Assembly (NCBI GenBank): GCA_037129555.1
Contig: JBAXUS010000191.1
Coordinates: 1-12,162, forward strand
DNA length: 12,162 bases
Reading direction: 5' to 3'
Source of the DNA: JANXLS01 sp037129555
GTDB taxonomy: Bacteria; Planctomycetota; SZUA-567; H5-PLA8
This document shows, piece after piece, positions 1-6,314 of the stretch. The notes beneath the pieces were generated by a model, which saw only the letters and a program-made list of their open reading frames with translations, was not told the DNA's origin and did no database searches. The translations under genes were made by a program, and so were the position numbers. Numbering within the stretch: the stretch's first letter is position 1; each line of letters opens with the position of its first letter.

Positions 1-1
1 A

Positions 2-124
2 ACATACCGAGTGGAGCGGTTGATCGCATTCCGATTGGTCGCCCTGCCTGACGGCAAAATCCCCATAGTGGATGATTCGGTTCGGTCTGGACAAGCCTCA
101 TTTCCCGCCTCGTCAAACGTGTGA
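2..124 (+). CDS. possible 3' end of an upstream gene (partial, unidentified)
   Basis: An open frame enters from the left edge and runs 40 codons to a TGA at 122-124. It encodes a plausible but unrecognised tail containing the phrase LPDGKIPIVDD. It overlaps the start of the coiled-coil frame at 72 in a different phase, so at most one of the two is likely to be translated there. With no upstream sequence I cannot tell a true C-terminus from a chance open frame. No family is recognised. Confidence 0.2.
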   Translation, partial: TYRVERLIAFRLVALPDGKIPIVDDSVRSGQASFPASSNV

Positions 125-419
125 TCTCGGAGACATGGGCTGTGGAAAATTTCGATTCCACCATTCGGGCGACAACGGGCGCTTCGTACGGTTGGAGTAG
201 TCGGGCAAGATCACCAGTACGAATGGAGCGAAGCGCTTGGTCCAGCCCGTTGACTGTAGATTGAAAAAGTTACGGAAGAACAACGAGGAATTGAGGCGGG
301 ACGTTGAACGGATGAAGCAGGTGAACGAGGAACTGAAGAAAAAGTACGCACACTCGGCCACAGGGATGCATCAACAAGTCGAGGAGTTCGTGAGAGCTAT
401 CGACGATCTTCAGGGATAA
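72..419 (+). pseudogene. coiled-coil protein interrupted by an in-frame amber codon
   Basis: One reading frame runs from an ATG at 72 to a TAA at 417-419 and is broken only by a TAG at 198-200 (codon 43 of 116). Before the stop it encodes a Cys/His-containing stretch (GDMGCGKFRFHHSGDNGRF). After it comes SGKITSTNGAKRLVQPVD, then a charged coiled coil (about codons 58-90, rich in Lys, Glu, Arg and Leu) and a tail ending AIDDLQG. Protein-like composition on both sides of the TAG suggests one former gene inactivated by a point mutation. Alternatively, only the downstream part is used, from a TTG at 237 with GGAG nine bases upstream, giving a 60-aa coiled-coil protein. I do not recognise the family. 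A further small ORF follows after 7 nt. Confidence 0.4.
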
Positions 420-426
420 AATTTCG

Positions 427-597
427 ATGAAAACGATGGGATTCCATTCGCTCTTTACGTTTTTCGGTGGCAATCCCGCAAAATGCATCTCCGCAGTCAA
501 TTTCGAAAATTTGCAAGGAGACTTGGATGCAGCGCTGGACGATCTGAATTTGCTTGGAGAATGGTGTGCTGTTCCGTCCCAGATAGCTAAGAGGTAG
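427..597 (+). CDS. small 56-aa hypothetical protein
   Basis: ATG at 427 to TAG at 595-597 gives 56 residues, beginning MKTMGFHSLFTFFGGNP and ending CAVPSQIAKR, with an acidic centre (LDAALDDLNLLGEW). The start lies 7 nt after the stop of the preceding coiled-coil frame on the same strand, a spacing that suggests co-transcription. The ribosome binding site is poor (GGGA about ten bases upstream). No membrane segment or known motif is visible. It may be a genuine small gene, a relic of the same decayed element, or a chance ORF. The tight tandem layout is the main argument for coding. Confidence 0.3.
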   Translation: MKTMGFHSLFTFFGGNPAKCISAVNFENLQGDLDAALDDLNLLGEWCAVPSQIAKR

Positions 598-607
598 CTT
601 ACGAGCA

Positions 608-633
608 GGGTACGGCATTCGGGTACGGCATCG
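608..633 (+). repeat. 13-bp tandem direct repeat
   Basis: Two adjacent 13-bp units, GGGTACGGCATTC and GGGTACGGCATCG, match at their first 11 positions. They lie between the 56-aa ORF and the T-arm-like sequence, in a stretch with no gene. They may be a small slippage duplication or the edge of an old insertion. No function is evident. Confidence 0.6.
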
Positions 634-688
634 ATGTTTTTTGTAAATTTAAGTCTTTATATTTGAATGCTTTATAGTTTCCGGACTA

Positions 689-699
689 GGATTCGAACC
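689..699 (-). other. tRNA T-arm-like sequence (possible attachment-site relic)
   Basis: Read on the minus strand this is GGTTCGAATCC, the 11-nt consensus of a tRNA T-loop with its flanking pairs. A complete tRNA cannot be folded around it. The outer T-stem pairs fail, no proper anticodon arm lies upstream, and no CCA follows. On the plus strand the same bases read G-F-E-P, in frame with the small ORF at 728. As I recall, planctomycete tyrosine recombinases are often followed by such a G-F-E-P stretch and a small ORF, which would fit a recombination site derived from a tRNA 3' end. Confidence 0.45.
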
Positions 700-727
700 T
701 CTTGATAGTAATGGACTTACAGAAGTC

Positions 728-997
728 ATGGCGAGGACATCTCGGGTGCATTCTGAGGAACAGCAACACGTTGTATCCGAATCGAGTGGACATTCCGCGA
801 CACCTCGGGAACAGCCAAATGACATCCAAACCCACGCGCCGTGTGGCACCGGTGTGGCACGGAAACGCACCGATTCGCCTGTGCCGGAACTGCTGGAACT
901 CTCGCTGGAACTTCGGAAAATCGTGAGCCAGTGGCCGAGTCTCCCGGAGCACATCCGCGCCGCGATTATGACACTCATCGGCGCTTCAAGCAAGTGA
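728..997 (+). CDS. small integrase-neighbour-type protein (89 aa)
   Basis: This 89-residue ORF runs from ATG 728 to TGA 995-997. The first half is low-complexity and polar. The second half is a compact predicted helical segment, VPELLELSLELRKIVSQWP followed by SLPEHIRAAIMTLI. The pattern L-x-x-I-V-x-x-W-P-x-L-P-x-x-I-R-A-x-I resembles small hypothetical proteins that I recall next to tyrosine integrase genes in planctomycetes. The frame stays open upstream to a stop at 650-652 and reads through the T-arm-like sequence as G-L-G-F-E-P. No better start is present in that extension, and no strong ribosome binding site precedes 728. No integrase is left in the window, so this may be an orphan remnant. 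It converges with the minus-strand calcium-binding gene, 24 nt away. Function unknown. Confidence 0.5.
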   Translation: MARTSRVHSEEQQHVVSESSGHSATPREQPNDIQTHAPCGTGVARKRTDSPVPELLELSLELRKIVSQWPSLPEHIRAAIMTLIGASSK

Positions 998-1021
998 ACA
1001 CAATTATCGTACGTGTTCACC

Positions 1022-1399
1022 TCAATACTCGTAGCCCATCGCCACCCAATAATGCCAGTCTTCGACCGCTTGCTTTGTGGATACGTCTGTCGAGGCAATC
1101 GGTTTCAATTGTGACAACGGAACAGCCAAGCCGTCTTTCTCCCAGCGAATCGTGACGAACACTTCGTGCCCGCACTCATCCTCGTCGGGCAATCCAAGCA
1201 CCTCCACTTCATCGCCCACTTTCAATGGGGAAATGGCCCGCTTGGCGCTGCAAATCGCGGTAAATGGAATCTTGAGTTCGTCTTGAAGGTAATAGTACCA
1301 CCCCATCGCACGCTCTCCCGAATCGTGCGCATCGACAACAATGTCATCGTAAATTCTGCGCTCGCGTTTGTCGTCCCGCTTGGGCTTTGCTTTCGCCAC
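1022..1399 (-). CDS. CcbP-like calcium-binding protein
   Basis: A 125-aa acidic cytoplasmic protein of the CcbP family, first described as a small calcium-binding protein of Anabaena that buffers calcium during heterocyst formation. Family features include the segment R-R-I-Y-D-D-I-V-V-D-A (15-24), the aromatic G-W-Y-Y-Y-L block (33-38), I-P-F-T-A (44-48), R-A-I-S-P-L-K-V-G-D-E-V-E-V (54-67), the acidic P-D-E-D-E-C run (71-76) and a C-terminal A-V-E-D-W-H-Y-W-V (111-119). Length is normal for the family. The GTG start at 1399 is chosen because GGAGG lies five bases upstream (1405-1409). It sits 63 nt behind the Fic gene on the same strand, with an array of palindromic half-sites in the gap, so it is probably co-transcribed with Fic and may also have its own control. 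Its role outside cyanobacteria is not known. Confidence 0.85.
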   Translation of the reverse strand: MAKAKPKRDDKRERRIYDDIVVDAHDSGERAMGWYYYLQDELKIPFTAICSAKRAISPLKVGDEVEVLGLPDEDECGHEVFVTIRWEKDGLAVPLSQLKPIASTDVSTKQAVEDWHYWVAMGYEY

Positions 1400-1404
1400 G
1401 TCAG

Positions 1405-1409
1405 CCTCC
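1405..1409 (-). promoter_or_regulatory. ribosome binding site setting the GTG start of the CcbP gene
   Basis: GGAGG on the minus strand, five bases before the GTG at 1399. No ATG in the frame has a comparable site, so this decides the start. Confidence 0.7.
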
Positions 1410-1418
1410 GATCATTCC

Positions 1419-1461
1419 AATCGTATCACGTCAGCGTTTCGTGATACGATTATCGTATCAC
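1419..1461. promoter_or_regulatory. three-half-site palindromic operator or hairpin array between fic and ccbP
   Basis: Three copies of the 10-mer ATCGTATCAC lie in 42 bases: forward at 1420-1429, inverted at 1441-1450 and forward at 1452-1461. The central copy pairs either with the left copy (12-bp perfect arms 1419-1430 and 1440-1451, 9-nt loop) or with the right copy (10-bp perfect arms either side of the single base 1451). The array starts 2 nt after the fic stop codon and ends 20 nt before the ccbP start. It has no T-tract on either side, so a simple terminator is unlikely. The best reading is a cooperative operator for a dimeric DNA-binding protein, or two mutually exclusive RNA hairpins in the fic-ccbP transcript. 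Confidence 0.7.
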
Positions 1462-1462
1462 C

Positions 1463-2506
1463 CTAAATCCGCTGCCATTTCGCCTGTGGGCCTCGGCCAA
1501 GGCACTTGACCTTTTTTTCCTTGCGGAGGTCTTCAAGTGCGCGTTTGAGCGTCGGGTAGCTCACGCCGGGACATGCCCGCTGCAAATCGCTGATCGAGAA
1601 ATGTCCCGGCATTCGTCCAATTGCCGACGAAACCATCTCCCGCTTGGCACCTTTCGCCGACGAAATGGAGCCAACCCGCGCCTCGAACTCCTTGTATGCC
1701 GCCGTCAACATGCCCAGAAAATAATTCCACCACGGCCGCAAATCGTGCTGGCCTTCGTGCCAGCCCTGCGAACTTTTGAACAGCGCCTCATAGTAAGATT
1801 CTTTGCTCTCCTCGACGATCCGCTCCAGGCTGATGTACCGTCCCACATCGAAGCCAGCGTGATAAAGCAGCACCAGCGTCAGAAGGCGTCCCAGCCGGCC
1901 GTTGCCATCCGTGAACGGATGAACGCACTCGAAATCGAGAATAAACGACGCGATCAACAGCAGCGGGTCAGCTTTACCGTCCGTGAGGGCCTGATCGAAC
2001 AAAGTAACGAGACGCTCCATGTAATCCGGCGTAGCTGCCGCGGACACCGGCCGAAAACGAACGTTGCGTCTTCCGTCAGGCTCAATCTGAATAATCGCAT
2101 TGTCTTTCAATTTCCACTCGCCGCCGCGTTCATTCGTGAATCGGTACAAAGAGCGGTGCCAATCCAGGATGAGATGCGAAGACACTTGAATTTTGGACGG
2201 GTGAGCGTGAATTGTGGACAGCACGTCACGGTAGCCGGAGACCTCTTGTTCGGAGCGATCCTGGGGCTTTGTCTTCTTCAAGACCAGCGCCTCAAGGCGC
2301 TCGGGAGCGACCAAAATGCCTTCGATACGATTGGACGATTCGGTGCTCTGAACCACGGCGACGCGGCGCAGCGTATCCAGCACCTCGGGAAACTGTTCGC
2401 CGTAGAGCACCTGCCGTCCCCGGCATTCTCCCAAAGCGCGCATCGCCATGACCAAGCGATGCGACAGCGGAACGTCCATCAGGTATCCGTGCTCAAAGGA
2501 CCTCAA
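1463..2506 (-). CDS. Fic family protein (class II) with C-terminal winged helix
   Basis: A 347-aa Fic-domain enzyme. Enzymes of this family usually transfer AMP, or another nucleotide moiety, to a hydroxyl of a target protein. The catalytic motif HPFTDGNGRLGR is intact at 196-207. An N-terminal Fic_N-type domain (about 15-85) carries the inhibitory signature S-N-R-I-E-G (58-63), with the S-x-x-x-E-G layout of class II Fic proteins, so activity is probably autoinhibited in cis. A C-terminal segment (about 290-345, including F-S-I-S-D-L-Q-R and Y-P-T-L-K-R-A-L-E-D-L) looks like a winged helix-turn-helix. Length and order match SoFic-type proteins. The TTG start at 2506 is chosen because AGGAG lies six bases upstream. 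The gene follows the lipoprotein cluster by 151 nt and precedes the CcbP-like gene by 63 nt on the same strand. The target protein is unknown. The winged helix could bind the palindromic array just downstream, which would be autoregulation (inference). Confidence 0.93.
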   Translation of the reverse strand: MRSFEHGYLMDVPLSHRLVMAMRALGECRGRQVLYGEQFPEVLDTLRRVAVVQSTESSNRIEGILVAPERLEALVLKKTKPQDRSEQEVSGYRDVLSTIHAHPSKIQVSSHLILDWHRSLYRFTNERGGEWKLKDNAIIQIEPDGRRNVRFRPVSAAATPDYMERLVTLFDQALTDGKADPLLLIASFILDFECVHPFTDGNGRLGRLLTLVLLYHAGFDVGRYISLERIVEESKESYYEALFKSSQGWHEGQHDLRPWWNYFLGMLTAAYKEFEARVGSISSAKGAKREMVSSAIGRMPGHFSISDLQRACPGVSYPTLKRALEDLRKEKKVKCLGRGPQAKWQRI

Positions 2507-2512
2507 TGCAAA

Positions 2513-2517
2513 CTCCT
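2513..2517 (-). promoter_or_regulatory. ribosome binding site setting the TTG start of fic
   Basis: AGGAG on the minus strand, six bases before the TTG at 2506. It supports the rare TTG start over the internal ATG at codon 10. Confidence 0.7.
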
Positions 2518-2657
2518 AATATTTTCGCCGGATTCGCCGCTCCTGACTTCCCTGCCGCAACCAGATGCTTCACCGCCGCTCATCTTCAACGTGCACAGTT
2601 TTCAGTGCAAGAGTTTTAAGTTTTACAGGCCGGACAAATGACACTCCGTTGTTCTCT

Positions 2658-3764
2658 TCACTTGGGTTCGACCATCTGCGTCGTGATCGTGTCCACTATT
2701 TCCCCAGTGTTGTCTATGATTAGAATTCTGTTGTGGTGCGCAAGGCAAATCGCAATTTTCGTACCGTCTGGCGAGGGATAGCTCGCATATTGCATTAGGG
2801 TCAGATAGCATTCACCCTCTTTTAAGAGCATCTTGCGTTTTCGTAACGTTTGAACCTGCGCCTCCAAGCGCCACATGGTTTTCTTGCCCTCTTCTTCTTT
2901 TTTGAAGGCACAGAGCTGTAGATCGGTTTTTGGAAATCGATAAAACCAGGTTACGTTGCCTTCCCCCGACAGAACCTGTATCGCATTTTCCTTAAAGGTA
3001 TGAGTCATATTTTCCGTATCAAAGTCGAATACTCCATCTGCGAAAACAACGCGTGCAATATTCTTATCCCACTCCGTTGATAACGGCAATTTATTCTTTA
3101 ACTCTGGCACGTCAGGACATTCGCGAATCCAGCCGTCTAATGTAATAAAGGCGGGTCCACGTCCGCCAGTCAGCAATCCCTTTCCATCGGGACGAACCCC
3201 ACCATTGGCGAAACCATCAACCTGAGCGGCACCGAACTCAGTCCACTTGTCTGTTTCACAATCATAGATCATTGAATACTTTTCTTCGTCAGCAGTAATC
3301 AATATTTTTGTAGGGGACAACGACCACGAGATCATCGAACGTGGTTTTGAATTGGTTGTTTCCGTTGCTTTTGTTTCAAGCCTAGTCGTTTTGACGTGAA
3401 TGCTGGATTGTTTGTGTTCGCGCCCGTCGAGATCGCAAGTAGTAACCTGGTAGGAAAGATTGGATGTGTCAGAATCCTTCAGGCTCGTGCGTTCCAATTT
3501 CGCAAAACCACAGCGTGTGCCTTCGGGGCTGACGGCAACTTGATGCACGTCCGTGTTCGTGTCTTGTACAATAACCTTTCGCGCCTTCCTCGCCAAGTCG
3601 TAGCGCACGATCTGCGTTCCGACCTTGTCGGCGTAAACAATTCCGCTCGAATCTGGTAACCAAGCGACGTTTGGACACACACAGCCCGTCGTGCCGAATA
3701 ACACAAAAGCCGAAAGGAGGACGCCGAACAGAAGTCTTCTTGGTTGTTTCAAAGTTCCGAGCAT
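2658..3764 (-). CDS. beta-propeller-like lipoprotein, paralogue A (last of three)
   Basis: A 368-aa predicted exported protein. The N-terminus K-Q-P-R-R then L-L-F-G-V-L-L-S-A-F-V-L-F is a signal peptide ending F-G-T-T-G-C, with Cys28 as a probable lipid attachment site (a loose lipobox, since the -3 position is Thr). The mature part carries repeated PD40/TolB-like blade motifs: A-W-L-P-D-S-S-G-I, A-V-S-P-E-G-T-R, V-R-P-D-G-K-G-L-L and Y-P-S-P-D-G-T-K-I-A-I. That suggests a beta-propeller on the membrane or in the periplasm. It ends I-V-D-T-I-T-T-Q-M-V-E-P-K, like paralogue C. The start at 3764 fits the signal peptide and has GAGG seven bases upstream. The open frame extends 39 codons further, but that extension overlaps the end of paralogue B and would bury the signal peptide. 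Ligand and role are unknown. Confidence 0.8.
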   Translation of the reverse strand: MLGTLKQPRRLLFGVLLSAFVLFGTTGCVCPNVAWLPDSSGIVYADKVGTQIVRYDLARKARKVIVQDTNTDVHQVAVSPEGTRCGFAKLERTSLKDSDTSNLSYQVTTCDLDGREHKQSSIHVKTTRLETKATETTNSKPRSMISWSLSPTKILITADEEKYSMIYDCETDKWTEFGAAQVDGFANGGVRPDGKGLLTGGRGPAFITLDGWIRECPDVPELKNKLPLSTEWDKNIARVVFADGVFDFDTENMTHTFKENAIQVLSGEGNVTWFYRFPKTDLQLCAFKKEEEGKKTMWRLEAQVQTLRKRKMLLKEGECYLTLMQYASYPSPDGTKIAICLAHHNRILIIDNTGEIVDTITTQMVEPK

Positions 3765-3770
3765 CTTGGT

Positions 3771-3838
3771 GCCTCGCGTTGAAAAAAACTCGGTTCTGGT
3801 ATTTCTGCAACCTCTATCTTGATCGAGAATCTTGATTC
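3771..3838 (-). repeat. 68-bp duplicated leader, copy 1
   Basis: Identical at 67 of 68 positions to 4942-5009. It lies immediately before the start of paralogue A and includes its ribosome binding site (3772-3775). Its far end runs into the last codons of paralogue B, so the duplication joint sits inside that gene's 3' end. The offset to the second copy, 1171 bp, is the size of the duplicated unit. Confidence 0.9.
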
Positions 3839-4935
3839 CATTGCGTCGTGATCGTGTCCAATATCTCTCCCGTGTTGTCAACGATCAGAATCTTGTTGTT
3901 TAGAACGGCGAGAATCGCGATTTTCGTGCCGTCTGGCGAGGGATAGCTGTGCCAAATGAAGTCGTCTAGACTGCGTTCGCTCTCGGTTATGATGATCTTT
4001 CGCTTGCGTAAAGTTGGAGACTGCGCCTCCAATCGCCATGTTGCTGCCTTGCCCTCTTCTTCTTTCTTAAAAACACAGAGTTGCAGATCGACTTTTGGAA
4101 ATCGATAAACCCAAACTACGTTACCATCCCCCGGCAGAACCTGTACCGTATTTCTCTTGGATATGTGTGTCATGCTTTCCGTATCAAATTCATGAACTTC
4201 CTCTTGGGATACAATCCGCATAATATTCTTATCCCACTCGTATGATAACGCTTTCACTCCATCATGCTTGTCGGGAAACTCTGGACGAAATGCTGAAGTC
4301 CAGCCGTCAAGCGTAGCAAAGGTAAGTTGATAGGTGAGAAATCCCTTGCCGTCGGGGCGTACTCCGCTGTTGGGTAAAATAAATGCGGGGACGGCACCGA
4401 GCTCGGTCCACTTGTCATTTCCCCAATCATAAATCATAGAATACTTTTCGTTGGCGCTAATCAGCATCTTTTCGGACCCCAATGTCCACGCGACAAACGC
4501 TGATTTGGTGTCATGGCTCGCCTCGGTGGCCTTATTTTCAAGCTTGGTCGTTTTAAAGTGGGTGCTGGACTGCTTCAGTGTCTGGCCACCGAGATCGCAG
4601 GTAGTGACTTGGTAGGAAAGATTGGAGGTATCGGAATCTTTCAGTATCGAACTCTCCACCTTCGCAAATGCGCAGCGCATGCCGTCGGGGCTGACCGCAA
4701 CTTGAAACGTCTTCATGTTCGGGTCTTGTACGACGACCTTGCGCGCCTTCCTGGCCAAGTCGTAGCGCACGATCTGGGTTCCCACCTTATCGGTGAAAAT
4801 AATTCCGCTTGAATCCGGCAACCAAGCGACGTTGACACAGAAGTCCTCAAAACAACCCGTCATGCCGAATAGCATGAATGCGGCAAGCAGGATGCCGAAC
4901 AGGGGTCTTCTTGATTGCTTCAAAGATTCGAACAT
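3814..4935 (-). CDS. beta-propeller-like lipoprotein, paralogue B (middle of three)
   Basis: A 373-aa paralogue of its two neighbours, collinear with them throughout. The signal peptide ends F-G-M-T-G-C with Cys28 as the probable lipidation site. The shared blocks are A-W-L-P-D-S-S-G-I-I-F-T-D-K, V-R-Y-D-L-A-R-K-A-R-K, S-D-T-S-N-L-S-Y-Q-V-T-T, E-F-D-T-E-S-M-T-H and S-Y-P-S-P-D-G-T-K-I-A-I, which fit a PD40/TolB-type propeller. Unlike the other two, it ends T-T-Q-W-N-Q-D-S-R-S-R: the usual M-V-E-P-K tail was replaced when the copy was joined to the leader of the next gene. The start at 4935 fits the signal peptide and has GAGG seven bases upstream. A longer frame reaches an ATG at 5061 that overlaps the paralogue C stop as ATGA. 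Translation coupled from there cannot be excluded, but it would put 42 residues in front of the signal peptide. Confidence 0.8.
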   Translation of the reverse strand: MFESLKQSRRPLFGILLAAFMLFGMTGCFEDFCVNVAWLPDSSGIIFTDKVGTQIVRYDLARKARKVVVQDPNMKTFQVAVSPDGMRCAFAKVESSILKDSDTSNLSYQVTTCDLGGQTLKQSSTHFKTTKLENKATEASHDTKSAFVAWTLGSEKMLISANEKYSMIYDWGNDKWTELGAVPAFILPNSGVRPDGKGFLTYQLTFATLDGWTSAFRPEFPDKHDGVKALSYEWDKNIMRIVSQEEVHEFDTESMTHISKRNTVQVLPGDGNVVWVYRFPKVDLQLCVFKKEEEGKAATWRLEAQSPTLRKRKIIITESERSLDDFIWHSYPSPDGTKIAILAVLNNKILIVDNTGEILDTITTQWNQDSRSR

Positions 4936-4941
4936 CTTGGC

Positions 4942-5009
4942 GCCTCGCGTTGAAAAAAACTCGGTTCTGGTATTTCTGCAACCTCTATCTTGATCGAAAA
5001 TCTTGATTC
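4942..5009 (-). repeat. 68-bp duplicated leader, copy 2
   Basis: Matches 3771-3838 with one substitution (position 4998, A in place of G). It precedes paralogue B and contains its ribosome binding site. The region before paralogue C (from about 6180) resembles it only faintly, so paralogues A and B share the more recent duplication, or the leader has been homogenised between them. Confidence 0.9.
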
Positions 5010-5057
5010 TACGTCCTGCAACAACGACGACGGCTGTCGTAAAGCCCCCTGATTGCT

Positions 5058-6176
5058 TCATTTCGGCTCAACCATCTGCGTCGTGATCGTGTCCACAATT
5101 TCTCCCGTGTTGTCGATGATCAGAATTTTACCGTTATGAACGTGGTAAATGGCAATTTTCTTGCCGTCGGGTGAGGGATAACTCTGAATTGGGAGCATAC
5201 TTAGATCACATTCGCCTTCTTTTACGAGGAATTTTCGCTTCGGCCCCGCTTGAATCTGAGCCTCTAATCGCCACACCTTTTTTTCGTCTTTGTCTTTTGT
5301 TTGATAGGCACAGAGTCGCATGTCGCTTTTTGGAAATCGATAAAACCAGGTTACGTCGCCATCCCCCGGGAGAGCATCCACCGTGCTTTTTTTGAAGGTG
5401 TGTGTCATGTTTTCAGTATCAAATTCATCTATTCCTTCTAAAGAAACAAAGCGGGCAATATTTTTATCCCACTCCGTCGCGAAAAACCTCTTTCCCTCCG
5501 GCTTGTCTCGAAACTCTGAAATCCAACCATCTAATGTAACAAAGGAAAGACCAACGGGGGATCTGGTTTCAGTCAGAAATCCCAGGCCATCAGGGCGCAC
5601 CCCGCCATTGCTAAAACCAAAGCACGGTGCGGCACCGATCTCAGTCCACTTGTCACTTTCGCAATCATAAATCATGGAATTGTTGTCGGAGATGCAGTGA
5701 ATCAGTAATTTTTGTGCCGACAATGTCAACGTGATTGCCGGAACCTCGATGGAATTGCTCGCTTCGGCAGCCTTCGTCACAAGCTTGGTTGTCTTATTGT
5801 GAAAGCTGGATTGCTTTTGCTTCTGACCATCAAGATCGCCGGTCGTGACTTGATAAGAAAGATCAGATGTGTCGGAATCTTTCCGTGTCGAATGTATTAC
5901 TTTAGCATATGCGAAGCGTGTGCCCTCCGGGTTGACTGCAACTTGCCATGCATGCCTGTTCGTGTCTTGTACAAGGACCTTGCGTGCTCTCCTAGCCAAG
6001 TCATAGCGCACGACCTGTGTTCCAATCTTATCGGCGAAAATAATTCCGCTGGAATCCGGTAACCAGGCGACATTGACAATGTATTCCTCAAAACAACCCG
6101 TCAGGACAAATAACACGAAAGCCAAAAGCAGCGTACGGAACAGCAGTCTTCTTGGTTGTTTCAAAGATTCAAGCAT
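5058..6176 (-). CDS. beta-propeller-like lipoprotein, paralogue C (first of three)
   Basis: A 372-aa protein and the first of the trio in transcription order. Its signal peptide ends F-V-L-T-G-C with Cys28, the best lipobox of the three (L-T-G-C), so lipidation is most secure here. The mature chain repeats the family blocks: N-V-A-W-L-P-D-S-S-G-I-I-F-A-D-K, A-V-N-P-E-G-T-R, N-G-G-V-R-P-D-G-L-G-F-L-T, E-F-D-T-E-N-M-T-H, Y-P-S-P-D-G-K-K-I-A-I and I-L-I-I-D-N-T-G-E-I. These suggest blades of a PD40/TolB-like propeller. It ends V-D-T-I-T-T-Q-M-V-E-P-K. The start at 6176 fits the signal peptide and has GAGG about eight bases upstream; the frame continues 22 codons to an ATG at 6242 without a better site. 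The trio probably forms one transcript. Function unknown. Confidence 0.8.
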   Translation of the reverse strand: MLESLKQPRRLLFRTLLLAFVLFVLTGCFEEYIVNVAWLPDSSGIIFADKIGTQVVRYDLARRARKVLVQDTNRHAWQVAVNPEGTRFAYAKVIHSTRKDSDTSDLSYQVTTGDLDGQKQKQSSFHNKTTKLVTKAAEASNSIEVPAITLTLSAQKLLIHCISDNNSMIYDCESDKWTEIGAAPCFGFSNGGVRPDGLGFLTETRSPVGLSFVTLDGWISEFRDKPEGKRFFATEWDKNIARFVSLEGIDEFDTENMTHTFKKSTVDALPGDGDVTWFYRFPKSDMRLCAYQTKDKDEKKVWRLEAQIQAGPKRKFLVKEGECDLSMLPIQSYPSPDGKKIAIYHVHNGKILIIDNTGEIVDTITTQMVEPK

Positions 6177-6314
6177 CTTGGCACCTCGTCTCGGAAAAAG
6201 ATTCGCTCCCGCCGTTGCTAACGCAAGGGAAAAATCCTGCATTCAATTCGACTCAACAAAACCCTGCAATAACCGCCACGATGATCTTTTGACAACACTT
6301 TCGTTGCTGCGTTT

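Noticed and set aside
689..780. A complete tRNA gene on the minus strand
   Set aside because: Only the T-loop consensus is convincing. The outer T-stem pairs mismatch, no 5-bp stem with a 7-nt anticodon loop and T33 can be built, and no matching acceptor stem is present.
2537..2548. A 12-mer (CCGCTCCTGACT) shared in opposite orientation with the region near 7420
   Set aside because: Several shared 12-mers are expected by chance in a 12-kb window searched on both strands.
2595..2612. A 5-bp stem (TGCAC and GTGCA) between the lipoprotein cluster and fic, considered as a terminator
   Set aside because: The stem is short, the loop is eight bases, and no T-tract follows on the minus strand.
1601..2641. 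A 346-codon open frame on the plus strand opposite fic
   Set aside because: It lies antisense to a Fic gene with an intact catalytic motif, and its translation has no recognisable domain. Long antisense frames are common opposite genes of this composition.
3765..3881. Longer N-termini for the lipoproteins (starts at 3881, 5061 and 6242)
   Set aside because: They would place 22-42 residues before a typical signal peptide, overlap the previous gene in one case, and lack better ribosome binding sites. The ATGA overlap at 5058-5061 is noted as the only argument in favour.
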